64,000 bases of DNA, taken from contig NC_133292.1 in assembly GCF_005239225.2 (NCBI RefSeq), forward strand, positions 5,738,985 to 5,802,984, given 5' to 3'. The stretch is from Populus alba. Taxonomy: Eukaryota; Streptophyta; Magnoliopsida; Malpighiales; Salicaceae. The position numbers and the translations under genes were made by a program. How positions within the stretch are numbered: position 1 is the first letter of the stretch; each line of letters starts with the position of its first letter. Of the stretch, positions 30,554-43,277 are shown one piece after another. Below the pieces are notes generated by a model that saw only the letters and a list, made by a program, of their open reading frames with translations, did not search any database and was not told where the DNA came from.

Positions 30554-31455
30554 CTAATTCAATTTAGGACAATCAACAATTTCTAGCTCTTTTAGAGATG
30601 CAAGACTTTGGAGCTGCATGGATAGAGATTCCGAATTTGAAAGTCTTCCAATCCAGACGGAAGTAAGAGCTGTATGAAGCAGACACTCCTCATCTGGAAA
30701 GGTTACAGTGTCAACATCCACCAGCTATGCTAAAATCTCTAAGAAAGGCTAGACTTTGCAAGTTCCACTTTGACAGGTGCCCATCTAGATTGTCGCAATC
30801 CCAGGTCTCAAGTGGTATCAGGTTTGGAGGTAGATCGCCATTTGGAAAGGATTCAAGAGCTATGCAGCTACAAATTGTCAGTTCCTGCAGAGATGTGAGT
30901 TTTCGCATCTCATTGGACAGAGACTTGAGCTTTTTGCAGTTGTATACATTCATCATTCTAAGTTTAGGGAGGAAGGGACCAACTCCTGGAAAGCACTTGA
31001 TATCAGAACAATGGCTTAAATTTAATTCAATAAGATGCTTGAAGCTGCTAGGACACTCAGGAAAGCTTGTCAGAAATGTATTGAAGGGACATATCATCAA
31101 GCAGTATGCTTTCTGAAAGCGCTTCAATTGGAAACAATCCCAAATTCTTAGCGTCTTGAGTTGACTTGGTAATTTCCAAGCTGGAAACGATGTGATAGAT
31201 GGACAAACAATAATCTCCAAGTTCTCAAAATGATACAAAGTGTCAGGGAGAGATTTTCATTGTGCATAGTCCCCTCAAGTAGAGACCATAATTATGTACA
31301 GAATCGTATCTTCAACCCAATTGTCTTCAAGAGGAAACTTGTTCAAACCATCAGGGAGAGATTTAAGAGCTTTACAACCCCAAAGTACTAGATGTCTGAG
31401 TGACGATAAAAGTCCAGCTTCAGCGATGGACACAAACTTCGAGCATGATTACGTA
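30554..31455 (-). pseudogene. Leucine-rich-repeat remnant of an NB-LRR resistance gene
   Basis: Minus-strand frames contain successive LRRs of the CNL type: LSSLRHLVLWGCKALKSLPD, then (after a TGA at 31257-31259) LPDTLYHFENLEIIVCPSIT, LTSLQELTICSCIALESFPN, and finally, after a single-base frameshift near 30713, SVWIGRLSNSESLSMQLQSL and KELEIVDCPKL ending in TAG at 30554-30556. Stops and a frameshift between otherwise alignable repeats show a dead gene. CNL proteins detect pathogen effectors through this domain. It lies about 4 kb downstream of the NB-ARC fragment on the same strand and may be its separated tail. Confidence 0.8.
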
Positions 31456-31829
31456 CTTACTCAATTACCCTTATCATTAAAATTTATTCGTCTTGTTTTG
31501 GGGAATTAGTGTAATTTTATAATGGTTTTTTATTATTGTTGTTTAGTTCTAGAAATATTTTTGTTTTTTTTTAATTAATGATGATTATTTTATTACCCTT
31601 ATAATTTAAATTTTTTAGTCTTGATTTCAAGGGCTTGATTGTAATTTCATAATATTTTTTGTTTGTGTTATTTAACACTAGAGATATATTTGCTTTTGTA
31701 CAAATAAAAAAAAAATAGAAAAAGAAAAAATCTTGATGTGTGCCTGGCACGTGTTAGCTGCCTTTGGGCAACAGCACATTCGACTAACTTCGAAGATGAT
31801 GAATCATGATTTCACCCATCATTAGATTC

Positions 31830-32480
31830 ATTTTGGATTCATTTTGGCGTCCTTTTTTTTTTTTTTTTTTTTCTAGATGGCGCATGTATTATAGTTGGGT
31901 TTGATTAATTTGGCGTCAATTTGCCTTTTATTCTTTGTTTTCCTTCTTTTTTTTTCTCGAATTGCTTGTTGGCCATGCAAAAAATTATATCGACCCTTCA
32001 ATTTTTTTTCTTTTTGATTCATTCATTTTTTTTTTAATTGCAATTTTTTTCTTTACAATTATTATTTCTAATTCGATTTTAGTTTTGATTTCTTCCATGG
32101 TGTTTTGATCTTGTTAATTTTTTTTTATCAAATTTGGATACTCATTATTTTAATTGTTATTTTTTAATTTTGAATCATTTTCTTGATTGATTTTTTTTCA
32201 ATTTCATCCCCAAACATTTATTTTTATTTAATTTTCATGTCAAATTTGATCCTAATTCTTTTAATTAATTACTATTTTTTTAATCATTTTCTTAATTGGT
32301 TTTTTTTTTCCAAAAAAAATTTTTTTTCTAAACATTTAATTTTATGTTGAATTTAGTCATAATTCTTTTAATTACTATTTGTTTTGTTTTACATTGTTTT
32401 TTGGATTGATTTTTTTTTTTTAATTTCATCTTTCAATATTTATTTGATTATGAATAATTGCTTTTTGGTTTTTCTGGGTT
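31830..32480. repeat. T-rich degenerate tandem repeat
   Basis: Units of about 105-110 bp share the order TTTCATCCCCAAACATTTA, a TTTGATCCTAATTCTTTTAA segment, ATTTTCTTAATTGG and a long T run; two units (32189-32300 and about 32300-32410) align by eye and a third is weaker at 32100-32190. The same family appears in the opposite orientation at about 46200-46800. Confidence 0.5.
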
Positions 32481-35455
32481 GTCTCTAGTGAGGTCACTCA
32501 AGTTTCATAACCCTGGTTATAGATTTAAAAAATAAGACTGAGTCAACTTTAGTGTTTTTTTCAAAAAAACAATTTTTTTCAGTATTTTTTTTTTTGGTTT
32601 TCTATTTATGGGGTTATTTTAATTCATACCATTGATCATGTGTTTGATTTGTTGACATGGGTTGGCTACCAGGTTCGCTTGAGACTTTTTTTTAATTTTT
32701 TTTTATATCTTTCCATCATATCAACAAATATGCATTCCTTACATTTTGTTGACGTGTTTAACCTTGCATAATATTTTTTATGGTGTGAGTGCATTCATTT
32801 AGTTTAATTTGTATTTATCGTTTATGTCATAGGTTTTCTTAGGTTTGATTTATTATTTATTTATTTAAATAAATAAATTTAATAAATACAATCAAAAATT
32901 TATTTTTACAGTTTGTTTCTTGGTTACTGTTAATAATATTTTTTATATATATAAATAGTTATCAATACATTGTAGTTAGATGATTGGATACCTAGTATTT
33001 AGTTAGAAAATTGAAAACACAGTCGGAGAAGCCCACTCTCCGGGCCTTATTTTTTAAAAAAATAAAATTAAAGGGTATCTCCTTAATGCTTTGAAGAAAA
33101 ATAACAAACAATGAGTTATTTGCACAACTAAGATTCTCGCAACTCAGAAAATCAGGCTAATCTATTTTCAGATCAAGAAAACTCATTTTCAACAATATTT
33201 TGAATTGAAAGAAACTAAAAAAACACCTAAACCTTATAAAACATATTCATAGCCTTTAACAATTCAGAAATTGGATGAAAAATCCATAACCAATCAGCCG
33301 AAATAAAAATTATTTTTCGAGTTCAGATTTACCATTTCAAACAAGTTTAAAAAAAAAAAACACTTTGTATAAACTTTTCTCCATCAAAAGAAACTCATTG
33401 ACACAAAAAACCACTTATTTTTATGGCCGAATCCGTCTCAACCAAAACTTTCTTTCTCTACAATTGGAATCCAGATATTTTATCACTCATCTATCAAATT
33501 CAAGGACCAAAAAACAAAAAAAAAATAAAATTTAATGAGACTAAAATTGAATTTAATAAATTGTTAAGAATTTAAAGTTTATAATTTGAAAAGTTAGAAT
33601 ACTGAAGTTTACATGTATTCCCGAGTTTAGAAAAACATCTTTTTTGAATGCTTTTTTCAGTGTAGTTCTCTTTCTTTAAATTTTGCTCTTTCTTAATAAA
33701 TATGTTTCAATTGACTTTGGGGTTATAAGTGTATGATAATAAGAAAGGGGGACTAAAAAAAGACAAGTCGCCGGGCATCCACGATAAATTGTTCCTTGTT
33801 TAACATTGGTATGGAGAACATTACATTTTCCCATGACTTTTAGAGTATTTCTTAATTCTTAATTAATGACCAGGCTTCGTTGCAACAGTTAAAATAACCA
33901 TAAAACAAGAAGCAGCAAGAACAAAGGAACACCAAGATGCACTAGGCAAGTCTCGTGACAATAGACTGCAAAACTTGCTTCTGCAAGTGTTTCTTCGTCC
34001 AGCAAAACTCATGATTGCTAGCTCCAGTCACTAACCATCCTATTGCTGCCACAAAACTGAAGAATCTGTTGCCAAATTCTTCCAGTAATTAACCACATAA
34101 GTAAAGAACATGGACCAGTTGTTCATTGCTCCGGTCACAAATTAACCATCCTTCGTCCATTTGTTCTAAAAGAATTTGGCATATAAAAAAAACACCTGTC
34201 CATGTTCTCAGTACTGTACGTGCATGATCACCAACAGGTGGAAACTGGTCTTATTGGAAACATATACATGGAAATAATTTCTGAGACATATATACTCTAT
34301 ACAATAACCCTAAACTATTATGTCTTAATAATATCAGCTTCTTTCAAAAAAAAATAACCCTAAACTTAGGTAGTGCAGATATGCTAGCTCTATGAACAGC
34401 CAAGACTATGCCCGTGTTCATAGAGAAATGATATATCCATCTGTATAGGTAGACTAATATATCTTTTCACAAACCTGAATCTATATAGCGACAAACCCTA
34501 CCACCAATCAAACCTGAATAATACCACCAGGGAGACTACATTTCTTTCTGCTTATAGAAGTAGTCAAAACGCTTGTGAGGCCTTTTTTATGTGCCCAGTG
34601 TGATGAATGGATGAACGACAAATAGAAAACTTTGCAAGGGACTTTCTATGTATAGAAAACCTACCTAGCTAACACATCATCATCAATATTTGGGATAAAT
34701 CTTTATCTTGCCAGTCAAAATTTAGCAAGACCACCGAGGAGGCTGGTTAATTAGAACTTAGAACCCACAATTGTTGATGTACAGGGAGCACTTGATACCT
34801 GAAAGAATCACGACTTGATAAAACATCGATTGGTGAGTAAAAACCCTCGGCCTATATCCACAACATAACTAAATCATCCTTGTCAAATTTTCAGTCCTTT
34901 TGAGAGGTGGAACAATTGCAGAAGTGATCTCCTTAAAATGGGAGAGAAGATGATCCAATCCCAAAGGCATGCATGGTTTCTTTCTGCCCTAGAAAGTGAG
35001 TTGTCCAAAGAGGTAAAGACCGCTCAAATCATGAGGTGGGTTGCTTTTCACCTCACCATCAATTTGGTGCAAACTAATAGAAATAACAATATATTAGCAG
35101 TAAAGCAGTAACATTAAATTAGAAGCTAGGATATATACTCCATCATTAATTTATTTCTGAGCGCAGATTATTACAAGTAAGGCTACCAGGAGTAGAAATG
35201 AACAAACTGTGCCTGTAAAACAAAATAGGAAAGTGCAAGCACGGAAATTAACGAAATCTATTTCTGGTATGTGCATACTGGCTCCTTAAATTTGCATAAG
35301 GTCCTCCTTCAATTGTTAACGATGCCTGTGCTAGCTGGTTAATCAAGAGCCCCAGATTTGTTTAAGGAAATACTGCTTAATTATGCTATTACAACTAATT
35401 ACCTACCTTTTACCGATCTTAATTAACCCTTGTTTACCACTCGTCCTCGCGCGTA
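32481..35455. other. Long non-genic stretch between NB-LRR pieces
   Basis: Mostly AT-rich up to about 33750. From 33890 to 35200 the composition is more mixed, and strings such as TTAACCATCCT and CACTAACCATCCTATTG recur around 34030-34155, so a decayed intron or flank of a resistance gene is plausible. No open frame with a recognisable domain is present. Confidence 0.4.
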
Positions 35456-35459
35456 TATC

Positions 35460-36377
35460 TCACAATTTCATATATATCTTCTCCCATTCGGTATAGTGAG
35501 TAGAACGCAGCCTGCCCCCATATTGTTTTGCAGCCTGTGGTAAGCCTTTACATTTTCTGGCTATTTTTTCCATAATTGCTTGAAGCTTTGGGTCGGTGTC
35601 AAACTTTGATTTTGCCTTCGCATGGTCTACAAGCATTGACAGACAATCGTCATCTGATAACTCCTCTAGATGGTGAGTAGTGGAGATGGCAGCCATGATT
35701 GGTGGGACGCTGTTGTTTCGCGTGGTCACAACTATTTTAACTTTATAGCCTGCAAAGGGTTGGCATAGAAGATCCCATCGTTCACGGTCCAGATCGCAAA
35801 CATGATCTAGCACAATTAAACAGCTCTTTCCATAAAGTTTCTCTCTTAGCTTTACCTGAAGCAAATCCAAATTATCAGTAAAATTGCAAGCGTCAGTAAC
35901 GCTCTGCAGGATTGTTCTTGTTATGCTCACAACATCAAAGTCTTTTGAATTATCAAAAACCCAAGCGCTCAAATCGAAAGCGTTGACCACTGTGTCATCA
36001 TTGTATACAAGCTGAGCTAGAGTGGTCTTGCCAACCCCTTCCTTCCCACCTATAGCTACCACAAAAACCCTACCATTGATATCTGCTTCTCCCTTCAGTA
36101 ACCATCCAAGAACGACCTCTATGTCCTTCTCTCTGCCATAAACACTAGATCCATCAAGTATAGAAGTTGAAGGGGTTATTTTCCCTCCTGATCTATGATA
36201 CCTCTCTCCACAACTGCTTCTCAAATCTCTGGATCTTGTACTATATTCCTCATCCTTGGTATCCATATCAGAACTTGGCGGTTTCAACAAACAGCAACAG
36301 ATCAATCTCCCTTGACGGTGTCTGGTCATGTTTTGTTTTGAAGCTTTGATCAACTGTGAGTTGTTACTCTTGAACAT
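35460..36377 (-). CDS. Truncated NB-ARC protein (CNL type), probably a gene fragment
   Basis: An open frame of 305 aa holds part of an NB-ARC nucleotide switch: VYGREKD (79-85), P-loop GKEGVGKTT (111-119), RNBS-A FDLSAWVFDNSKDFDVV, kinase-2 CLIVLDHVCD (186-195), RNBS-B KIVVTTRN, RNBS-C LEELSDDDC and GLPQAAK (278-284). It ends at EWEKIYMKL, so ARC2, the MHD motif and LRRs are missing, and the N-terminal 60 residues do not look like a coiled-coil domain. Kinase-2 has LDHVC where CNLs have LDDVW, losing the second Asp, and GLPL has become GLPQ. These changes would be expected to impair ATP hydrolysis. Either a pseudogene or a short NB protein; I favour pseudogene although the frame is intact. 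Confidence 0.75.
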   Translation of the reverse strand: MFKSNNSQLIKASKQNMTRHRQGRLICCCLLKPPSSDMDTKDEEYSTRSRDLRSSCGERYHRSGGKITPSTSILDGSSVYGREKDIEVVLGWLLKGEADINGRVFVVAIGGKEGVGKTTLAQLVYNDDTVVNAFDLSAWVFDNSKDFDVVSITRTILQSVTDACNFTDNLDLLQVKLREKLYGKSCLIVLDHVCDLDRERWDLLCQPFAGYKVKIVVTTRNNSVPPIMAAISTTHHLEELSDDDCLSMLVDHAKAKSKFDTDPKLQAIMEKIARKCKGLPQAAKQYGGRLRSTHYTEWEKIYMKL

Positions 36378-36566
36378 CTTAATTTTTTGGGTCTAAAGGC
36401 AACTTTTCTGGGACTAGAAAATGAAGGGAAGCTCAGAGCTGAGAGGGTTTGTTAAAAGCAAGAAAATATGAACTTGGTAGGGTTGGAAAAGTCGCTGAAG
36501 AGGATGAACTACTCAAATGGTCCTGCTTGTGTCTACGTATATATGCTGTGGGTCATGTACATTTGC

Positions 36567-36592
36567 GAGAGAGAGAGAGAGAGAGAGAGAGA
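36567..36592. repeat. GA microsatellite
   Basis: About 13 GA units, 190 bp upstream of the NB-ARC fragment (CT-rich on its coding strand, as in many plant leaders). Confidence 0.85.
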
Positions 36593-36669
36593 GGGCACGT
36601 AGCTTCGATATTGCTGCGAAACCCTTGTGTTATGTCACTCAAAACGCGTTTAATAATTGGTAAATAGCA

Positions 36670-38860
36670 GGATCTTTAGCAGGATCTTTAGCAATTGTTA
36701 TTTTTACGAGCTTTAATAATTGGTAAATATATTTGAGCTTCATATTCATATATATTACCAATCACTACATACTGAAAGATTATTTATGTGTGGGCAGTTT
36801 TAATTTAGTGTACGTAGTTGAAATTTATTTATATGTTTTAAAAAATGCAAGAGACTCATTTATTTATAATCTTACTAATTAGTTCTATGAAATATTACAA
36901 TCTAAGTATAGAAAATTATGATTCAATAAATAAATTAACATTTATGTATCTTTAATTTGAAAGTAAACCTCTTGCCCTGATATTAGGTTTTAGGCTTATT
37001 GAAAGATAAACAAATATTATTTTTTAAAGTAGTTTTTATTAGGAAAATTGATTAAGATAATAATTTTTATTTTTTAAAATTTTATTTTTTGATATTGACA
37101 TGTTAAAACGACACAAAAATATTAAAAATTTTAATTTAAAGTATAAAAAATTTATAATTTAATAAAAAAATCAGTTCAACTATAACTTAAAATATAATCT
37201 AAGTCAAGGGCTAGCCGGCATATATTAATGAAAAATGAGGACTTAACTTGTGAAAAAAATCAGCTTAAACCTGAGATTTTATCAACCCTTAGATTTAAAA
37301 TTTCTATCCAAGATAAACACTTGGATCCATATACAAATTTAGCCAGATTAATTGACGAGAATCCTAAGTAAATAAATAAACAAGTCAACCCTCTTTGTCG
37401 ATAACAACTGAGACAAACATGGATTCGTTACCGTCTTGAGAAGAATTGTCATCAAATCATTAAATAACTCCCTCTCCAACTCGTTGAAAATGGAGAAACT
37501 CTTACATCAACTTGTTGGTGCATAATATCCACTATCTGTAATTGATCCATTTACAAAAATCTATGCTCTGGTAATTTCATATAATGATAATTGTGAAGCA
37601 CCAAAAGTCGCAATCCGAGCAAGATGACAGATTTTTAATATATAGTGATATGAAGCCTCTCTTCTATAGGGAGTTTATCCCCCCACACAAGAGCTTGTCA
37701 AGTTAAAATCAGATTTCATATGTGTGTGCAATATAATTGGTAAGAATTAATATGGCTGTATATAGTGAAATATATGTGGGTGTGTGTGTGTGTGTGTGTG
37801 AAATCAGCTAATTAAAAAGCACATTAATGATTTTCTTTATATTCGACACTTATTATAATTAATTATATAAACAAATCTTAACTCAATCAGCAATTGCAGC
37901 TAAACAATAACTTGAGGTGATTAACAACAAGTGATTCGTCAAAGTGGAACCCGTCTTTATCTCGGAAAGGGTGAAAACACAAATCACATCTTTGATATAT
38001 ATATATATATATATATATATATTCCTAATTCACATTACATTATGATGGGGCCTTGAGAAATATTGTCGTTAGTTCAAAGCCCACACAAGGCCAACTGGCT
38101 GCACAAAGATAAGAGAGATTGCAACGAAGCAGCACATAAAAAATGGTGATCGAAACATGATTTCTGACTCCGTCAAAGAACACACGATTGGCGCCAGCGA
38201 ATTGGGGATTTATGAATTTCTTAAAGTTGAACGGTAGGCAAAGCTGCTTTAAGTCAATGTCAAGCCTGTCGATTGGCTTGGACCTTGAGAAGTGAGACCT
38301 CGTACATCAACTTCAAACCATTTGAGTGGTGTCGAGCTACAACGTAAGGAATGGTTCAGCCACCCTGTATTTATTTCGGACTAATTGGTAAAATGACCCA
38401 CAATTATTGGTCAAGTTCTTCTTGAACCATAACTTTTTAATTTTCTTATTTTGATTCCTTAAACTATCATATGCATGTCAAATCAATGTGCGGTTTTCGT
38501 CGGGCTTTCTCACTTGAAAATAACAAACAGAGGCATGAGAAAGCATATTATTTGCGAAGAATTTTTATTTTTCCAAATCATTTTATTTACCAACTAGCCT
38601 TATTCTTGGTTGAAGACTTTTAACTTAGGTTCGGCCTTTTTTTTTTTTTGACAAAGTGAAACTAGTAGCAGATAAAATTAGACATTACTGTTTGGAGCGG
38701 TAGAAAATGGGCTCAATCAATTGAATATCATTGCTATGACAACCAAAGTTACGAATGAAAACATCAAGTGTGAGAGTAAAACAGTAGCACCAGTTATGGC
38801 CCCATACCATGAGCATTGGCATGAACAGCTAAATGTTCCTCGATTGAAAGCCTGCACTCT
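36670..38860. other. AT-rich intergenic DNA with TG and TA microsatellites
   Basis: A TG repeat lies at about 37776-37801, a TA repeat at 37995-38022, and a further copy of the MITE-like family is recognisable at 37020-37160. No gene is supported. Confidence 0.55.
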
Positions 38861-38863
38861 GGA

Positions 38864-39063
38864 GTGTCTGAGAGTGTGATTATTATTGTTTTTTAAAGTG
38901 TTTTTTACTCAGAAAAATATATCAATAATATTTTTTTTATTTTTAAAAAATTATTTTTGAGATAGAACATTAAAATGATTTTGAAAACATCAAAAACATA
39001 TTAATTTAAAACAAAAAAAAATTAATTTTTTTCAAAAACACTTTTAAAAACACTCCCAAACAG
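38864..39063. mobile_element. MITE-like repeat, copy 5 (near complete)
   Basis: Element of 200 bp with imperfect terminal inverted repeats: the left end GTGTCTGAGAGTGTGATTAT matches the reverse complement of the right end (CTGTTTGGGAGTGTTTTTAA), and both continue into AAAGTGTTTTT. The interior has the shared AT-rich core with GAGATAGAACATTAAAATGA. It codes for nothing, so it is non-autonomous. No target duplication is convincing. Confidence 0.65.
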
Positions 39064-39726
39064 GCTTATTAAAGATTTTTTGGTATTCGCCATTTAAGCC
39101 ATTGTCCACAGCTTTGGCTTAGTTCCAATATTGTCCTAGCTGTAAAAAAAGTTCACCTTCTACCTTCCTTCGAAGGGTAATTAGGAATGTGAAGGCCTCT
39201 GATCCTTCAATTCCTGATGCAGAATGAAGAGAGCCTTTTTATTCCAGAAAGTCGACTGAGACACTAACTCGAAATTGCATAAGAGAGGAATGTGTAGAAA
39301 GAGGTTCAGAAGTACCAGGAGACAGGTATTAGCTTATTGTAGATAAGGTAGGTACAGCCGTACAGGTGATCAAATTATCATAGATAAAGCAAGTCCACTC
39401 CTATTATGGAAAAAGTATATGGTACAGTTATACATGTCCGAGAGAAAACAATATACTTGCATGCAAATTTTGAAGAGAAAACAATATACTGACTAGCTTC
39501 TTGATGAATACTTGTTGGGAGATAAATTAACAATCTGTATGGAGATACAGAATATATGTTATTTTAAACTGTTTGTTTAGCTTGATTCACTTGATGAATA
39601 GCTTGGATTTTTAGTTAGTTCTACAAACACTACAGACTACAGAGTGCAAGAAGCTAATAAAAAATGAAGTCTGGTGTTGGGGCATTTAAGAGGTTGATTT
39701 TGAAGTAAGAGAATGAAGAATGGTAC

Positions 39727-39940
39727 CTGATTCTCTAATTTACTTTCAATTAGATTTTCGCACCTTGAAATTGCCAAGGACTTCAGATTGATGGGCAACA
39801 TCCCTCTTGGAATGGGCTTGAGAAATGGACACCAAATAATTAGCAACTCTTCAAGAAGGCACTGACTGCTCTTACAGCCATTCATCACTGTCATCATCCC
39901 ATCAGGAATTGACTCGAGTTGTAGGGACGCTGGATTTTAT
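39727..39940 (-). pseudogene. LRR exon fragment of an NB-LRR gene
   Basis: The minus-strand frame reads LQLESIPDGMMTVMNGCKSS, CLLEELLIIWCPFLKPIPRG and LPINLKSLAISRCENL, typical CNL leucine-rich repeats, then meets a donor-like CAG|GTACC at 39727. No NB-ARC is attached. Its upstream side abuts the truncated last exon of the choline-transporter-like pseudogene, so the two are joined by an old rearrangement. Confidence 0.7.
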
Positions 39941-39944
39941 CCTG

Positions 39945-42776
39945 CTTTGATTATCTTTGATGGTTTTATTCAAACAATCTATTATCGCGACTGTAACCGA
40001 GGAAAAAAAACTGTTATCAGGACAATGACATGGCAATCCTGGTCAGACACATCAAATTAAACAATGAATTGTGTTAATCAACATGCTGATTGAAAAAGAT
40101 TCATTTGTCAAAGAATAAGAATGTCCAGGTTCATCACATGATCTAAACACGAGATCACAAATGAAGTAATATTTGTCAAACAAGAGCCACCAACCATGGG
40201 GTATCCAGTTAAAAAAGACAGGAGCGAGAGAGTGGCAGTTAAGGTTTGATGCCCTTTGGCAGTCCAAGCAACCACAACAATATCGCAAATAGATCCACCG
40301 CATACTCCTGTGAGGAAGCAAATTGAGCTGGGTTATGTCCGAGTCAACAATGGGTTCCATTCCTTGTCTTTCAAAGAGTTGTCTGGCGTCTTGTGATGCC
40401 TGCCCAAATCCTTTTCCATGTGCAGCTATGTGCAATGATGGTTGCAATGATCAATCAGTCTAAGTTGACCATATGCCATTAATTAATCGAGTCTAAAGAC
40501 AAAGTGAAACGGACTTACATAACCAGTGAAGATGATTAATTGACATATAATACAAAACGCAGGTAACTCATCTGCTGGGAAATGTACCATGAGTGTTTAT
40601 AAATGAGCAATAACTTAGCAAAACTGATTTGGTTTGAAATGCCAGATTATATGTTTGTTTTACTTCAAGTGGAGCCCCTTAAATTGAACAGTTGGTGCTG
40701 CTTCTACGTTTAGTATTTCTTACATGAAACACAGTAAAAGGTAAGTAAATTTCTGGGGGTCAGTTTTAAAGAGATTACCAGTACTACAAAGGCCTAATCA
40801 TTGCCATGTCTGAAAGTAGACTCCATAATTCCAAGACAGCAATGAGCACAAGCAAACATGAACTCATCCTCTCCCTCAAGCAAATCAAGCCCCGAGTGAT
40901 GATTATCAATTCTTCAATAGCAGGCACAAATAGAACCTAAACAAGCGCTTCCAAGATTCCAGTTAAAGCTCTTAAACAAAATTCAGTATTAGATTGCATT
41001 ACTCAAAGATAATCCAGAGCAATTACCTCACTGACTGTCAAATTAATGACATGCCTCATAACTTCTGCAGTCCAAGCCAATCTTAACACCGATGCACTAA
41101 TGTTCAAAGGATGAAAGTAGAAATCAAAGCTCCAATCACAACTAAAATCCACAAAGACATCCACAATAATCCAACTCCGAGCATATGATAACTGGGTTGG
41201 GTCAAATCACAGAACTACAAAGCAGGTTCAAGCGATTTAGTCATAGTTTAGCGGCAACATCCAATCTTTTTGGTAACCCACGAGGCATATAAGCCATTGC
41301 CACTTGAAAAAGCGGTAAGACAAACTCCAGGACCATCAGTGCTGGGCCTTGGGAAGCATATCAAGGGATAATATGAAAGGAGCATGAATATGGGGCATTA
41401 TCATTTTCTAACTGCCTTTTTCCAGTGCTATACAAATGACAAAGTAATGCATAGTAGCAATACTATTTCAACTTATGGTTGGTAAAACTTTAACATCCTC
41501 CTCTCTTTTTCTCTATCACTGTCAGAAGCTTCGATGATTCCTTGAATTCCCTTGAATATAAGAAAAAATACTGGCCCAACAGCAACAATCACGATCAGGA
41601 CAAACAGAAACAGAGATATTTTGTTGGTGTACCTTCTAGATTCAATGATGTTACTGACAACTGGTCTCAAAATGGGGAACCCGAAAATATTTCAGATTGA
41701 TAACTTGGAAATCAGAAAGAGTAACGTTGGAGGAAGCAGCACAAGAAAGACAGCAAGCACAAGAACACAAAATTATGCCAAATAGAGATCACGAAAACAC
41801 TAATTCAATATTTTATTGCTAGATATTTTCTCTTCAAGTAGTTTACCCTCTCTAGGAGGTTTACAACTCTTCTAATCAACCCAAAAACTAACCTAAACAA
41901 ACTAGCTAACCTGAAAATAAAAGAAAAGCAATAAAAGTCATAAACAAACTAGGAAAATTATCCTAAATAAAGCTCCAAAAATTATAATAAAATGCTAAAC
42001 TAAATAGTAAAAAAAATCATAAACCAACTAGGAAAATATAACAAATCCCAAACAGTAACTTATGGGCATTATTGAAAGACCTTCCCATTATCAGATTACT
42101 GTGACATTTTAACCATATAAGATACAGAGTTTCTAGAATCTTCAATACCTGGTCAAATCAGATCGAAAATTATGCTCAATAATATAAAGCTACGCATTAG
42201 GAAAAAATCTCCTCCATCAAACAGCTTACAAGTTTGAGAGAGAGGGAAGGAGGGAGAGAATATTACTACTTTCTTTTTAAATTTACATGGCTGACTTGAA
42301 AAACAATCAAGAATTTATGACACCTTTCGACAACCTGTGAATACACAAATAAAGTTCAAATTAATGGCTTTTCTAAAACGGTTTGAACAGAGACCAACTC
42401 TTGGACAATGTCTTGCCAAATTTTCAAAACTTCTTCATTATGAACCAAGTTTAATCACTGCTAAATTCAAAAGGCAAAGACCTTAAAATCAACTATAAAT
42501 CAAAAGAAAAGGAGAGAGAAAAGAGGTGAGCTGAAGCTATCATGTACGCAAGTAATTTTTTAAAACAATGAACTTACTTGTGGGGTTGGTGTAAAGGAGG
42601 TTGAGGAGGAGGAGAATAGCCATTCTGGAAGAACCATTGATGACAATCCTCAAGGGGCTTGTTAAGTTCAACCTTTGCATCGTTGACATGTGAGAATCTC
42701 CCGACTGGCTATTGTTATTATTGACAACAATATTAATGTGAACATCTACCATCATTGTTGATATGGATTTAAGCAA
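39945..42776 (-). pseudogene. Choline transporter-like (CTL/SLC44) pseudogene, paralogue of the gene at 58.4-61.5 kb
   Basis: All coding exons after the first of the intact paralogue can be followed in order: NSQSGDSHMSTMQRLN and PLRIVINGSS (42.6-42.8 kb), SRRYTNKISLFLFV and FKGIQGIIEASDS (41.5-41.67 kb), a degraded membrane region (40.8-41.46 kb), HGKGFGQASQDARQLFERQG (40.2-40.45 kb) and a remnant of the last exon near 40.0 kb. Disabling changes are clear: TAA at 41473-41475 replacing the Gln in the paralogue's LPQVE, TAG at 40794-40796 replacing the Trp in GNGWAFVQ, and a one-base deletion near 41640. Many further indels are present. It cannot encode a transporter. Confidence 0.8.
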
Positions 42777-43277
42777 AAACTACATGTAACTATAGCCAAT
42801 CAGAATAGTGAATTATTCTCGTTAAGAAATGAAAAGTTAAAGAACCAGCAGGTAGTATATTACACCAGTTAGAAAGCACATTCTGTATATCACCAGTCAA
42901 ATGCATCTATGACCACCTTGAAGTCTTCAATGTACAAAGGGAGGTGGTATATTTCATCAGAACGCATTCTAAAAATCATATATCACAAATAAAACCACAA
43001 CAAAAGCTCAGAACAAAATGAATACTCGTAGAGGAAGAAAACCTGTATCTTTTATTCTAAAAAGTCGTTCCGATCTATGCATGAAACCATATCTACAGTA
43101 GAACAAACTATGAATCTCTAAACAAATTATGAAATCATTATTCAACGTCTATCTTATCAAAGTTTTATAAGACCAAAGAAAAAGAGCCCCAAAAAAACCA
43201 AAAAAAAAGTTACTTCCCCTACACTAAATCAATAACCAAAAGAAAAAACTTCTTATTGCCAAACAGTCATCAGCGAA

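Noticed and set aside
30727..31116. 129-codon plus-strand open frame
   Set aside because: It is the antisense shadow of the LRR remnant on the minus strand.
37995..38022. TA repeat considered as a possible replication or matrix-attachment signal
   Set aside because: Similar TA runs occur at 29047 and 52828; they are ordinary microsatellites with no further supporting motif.
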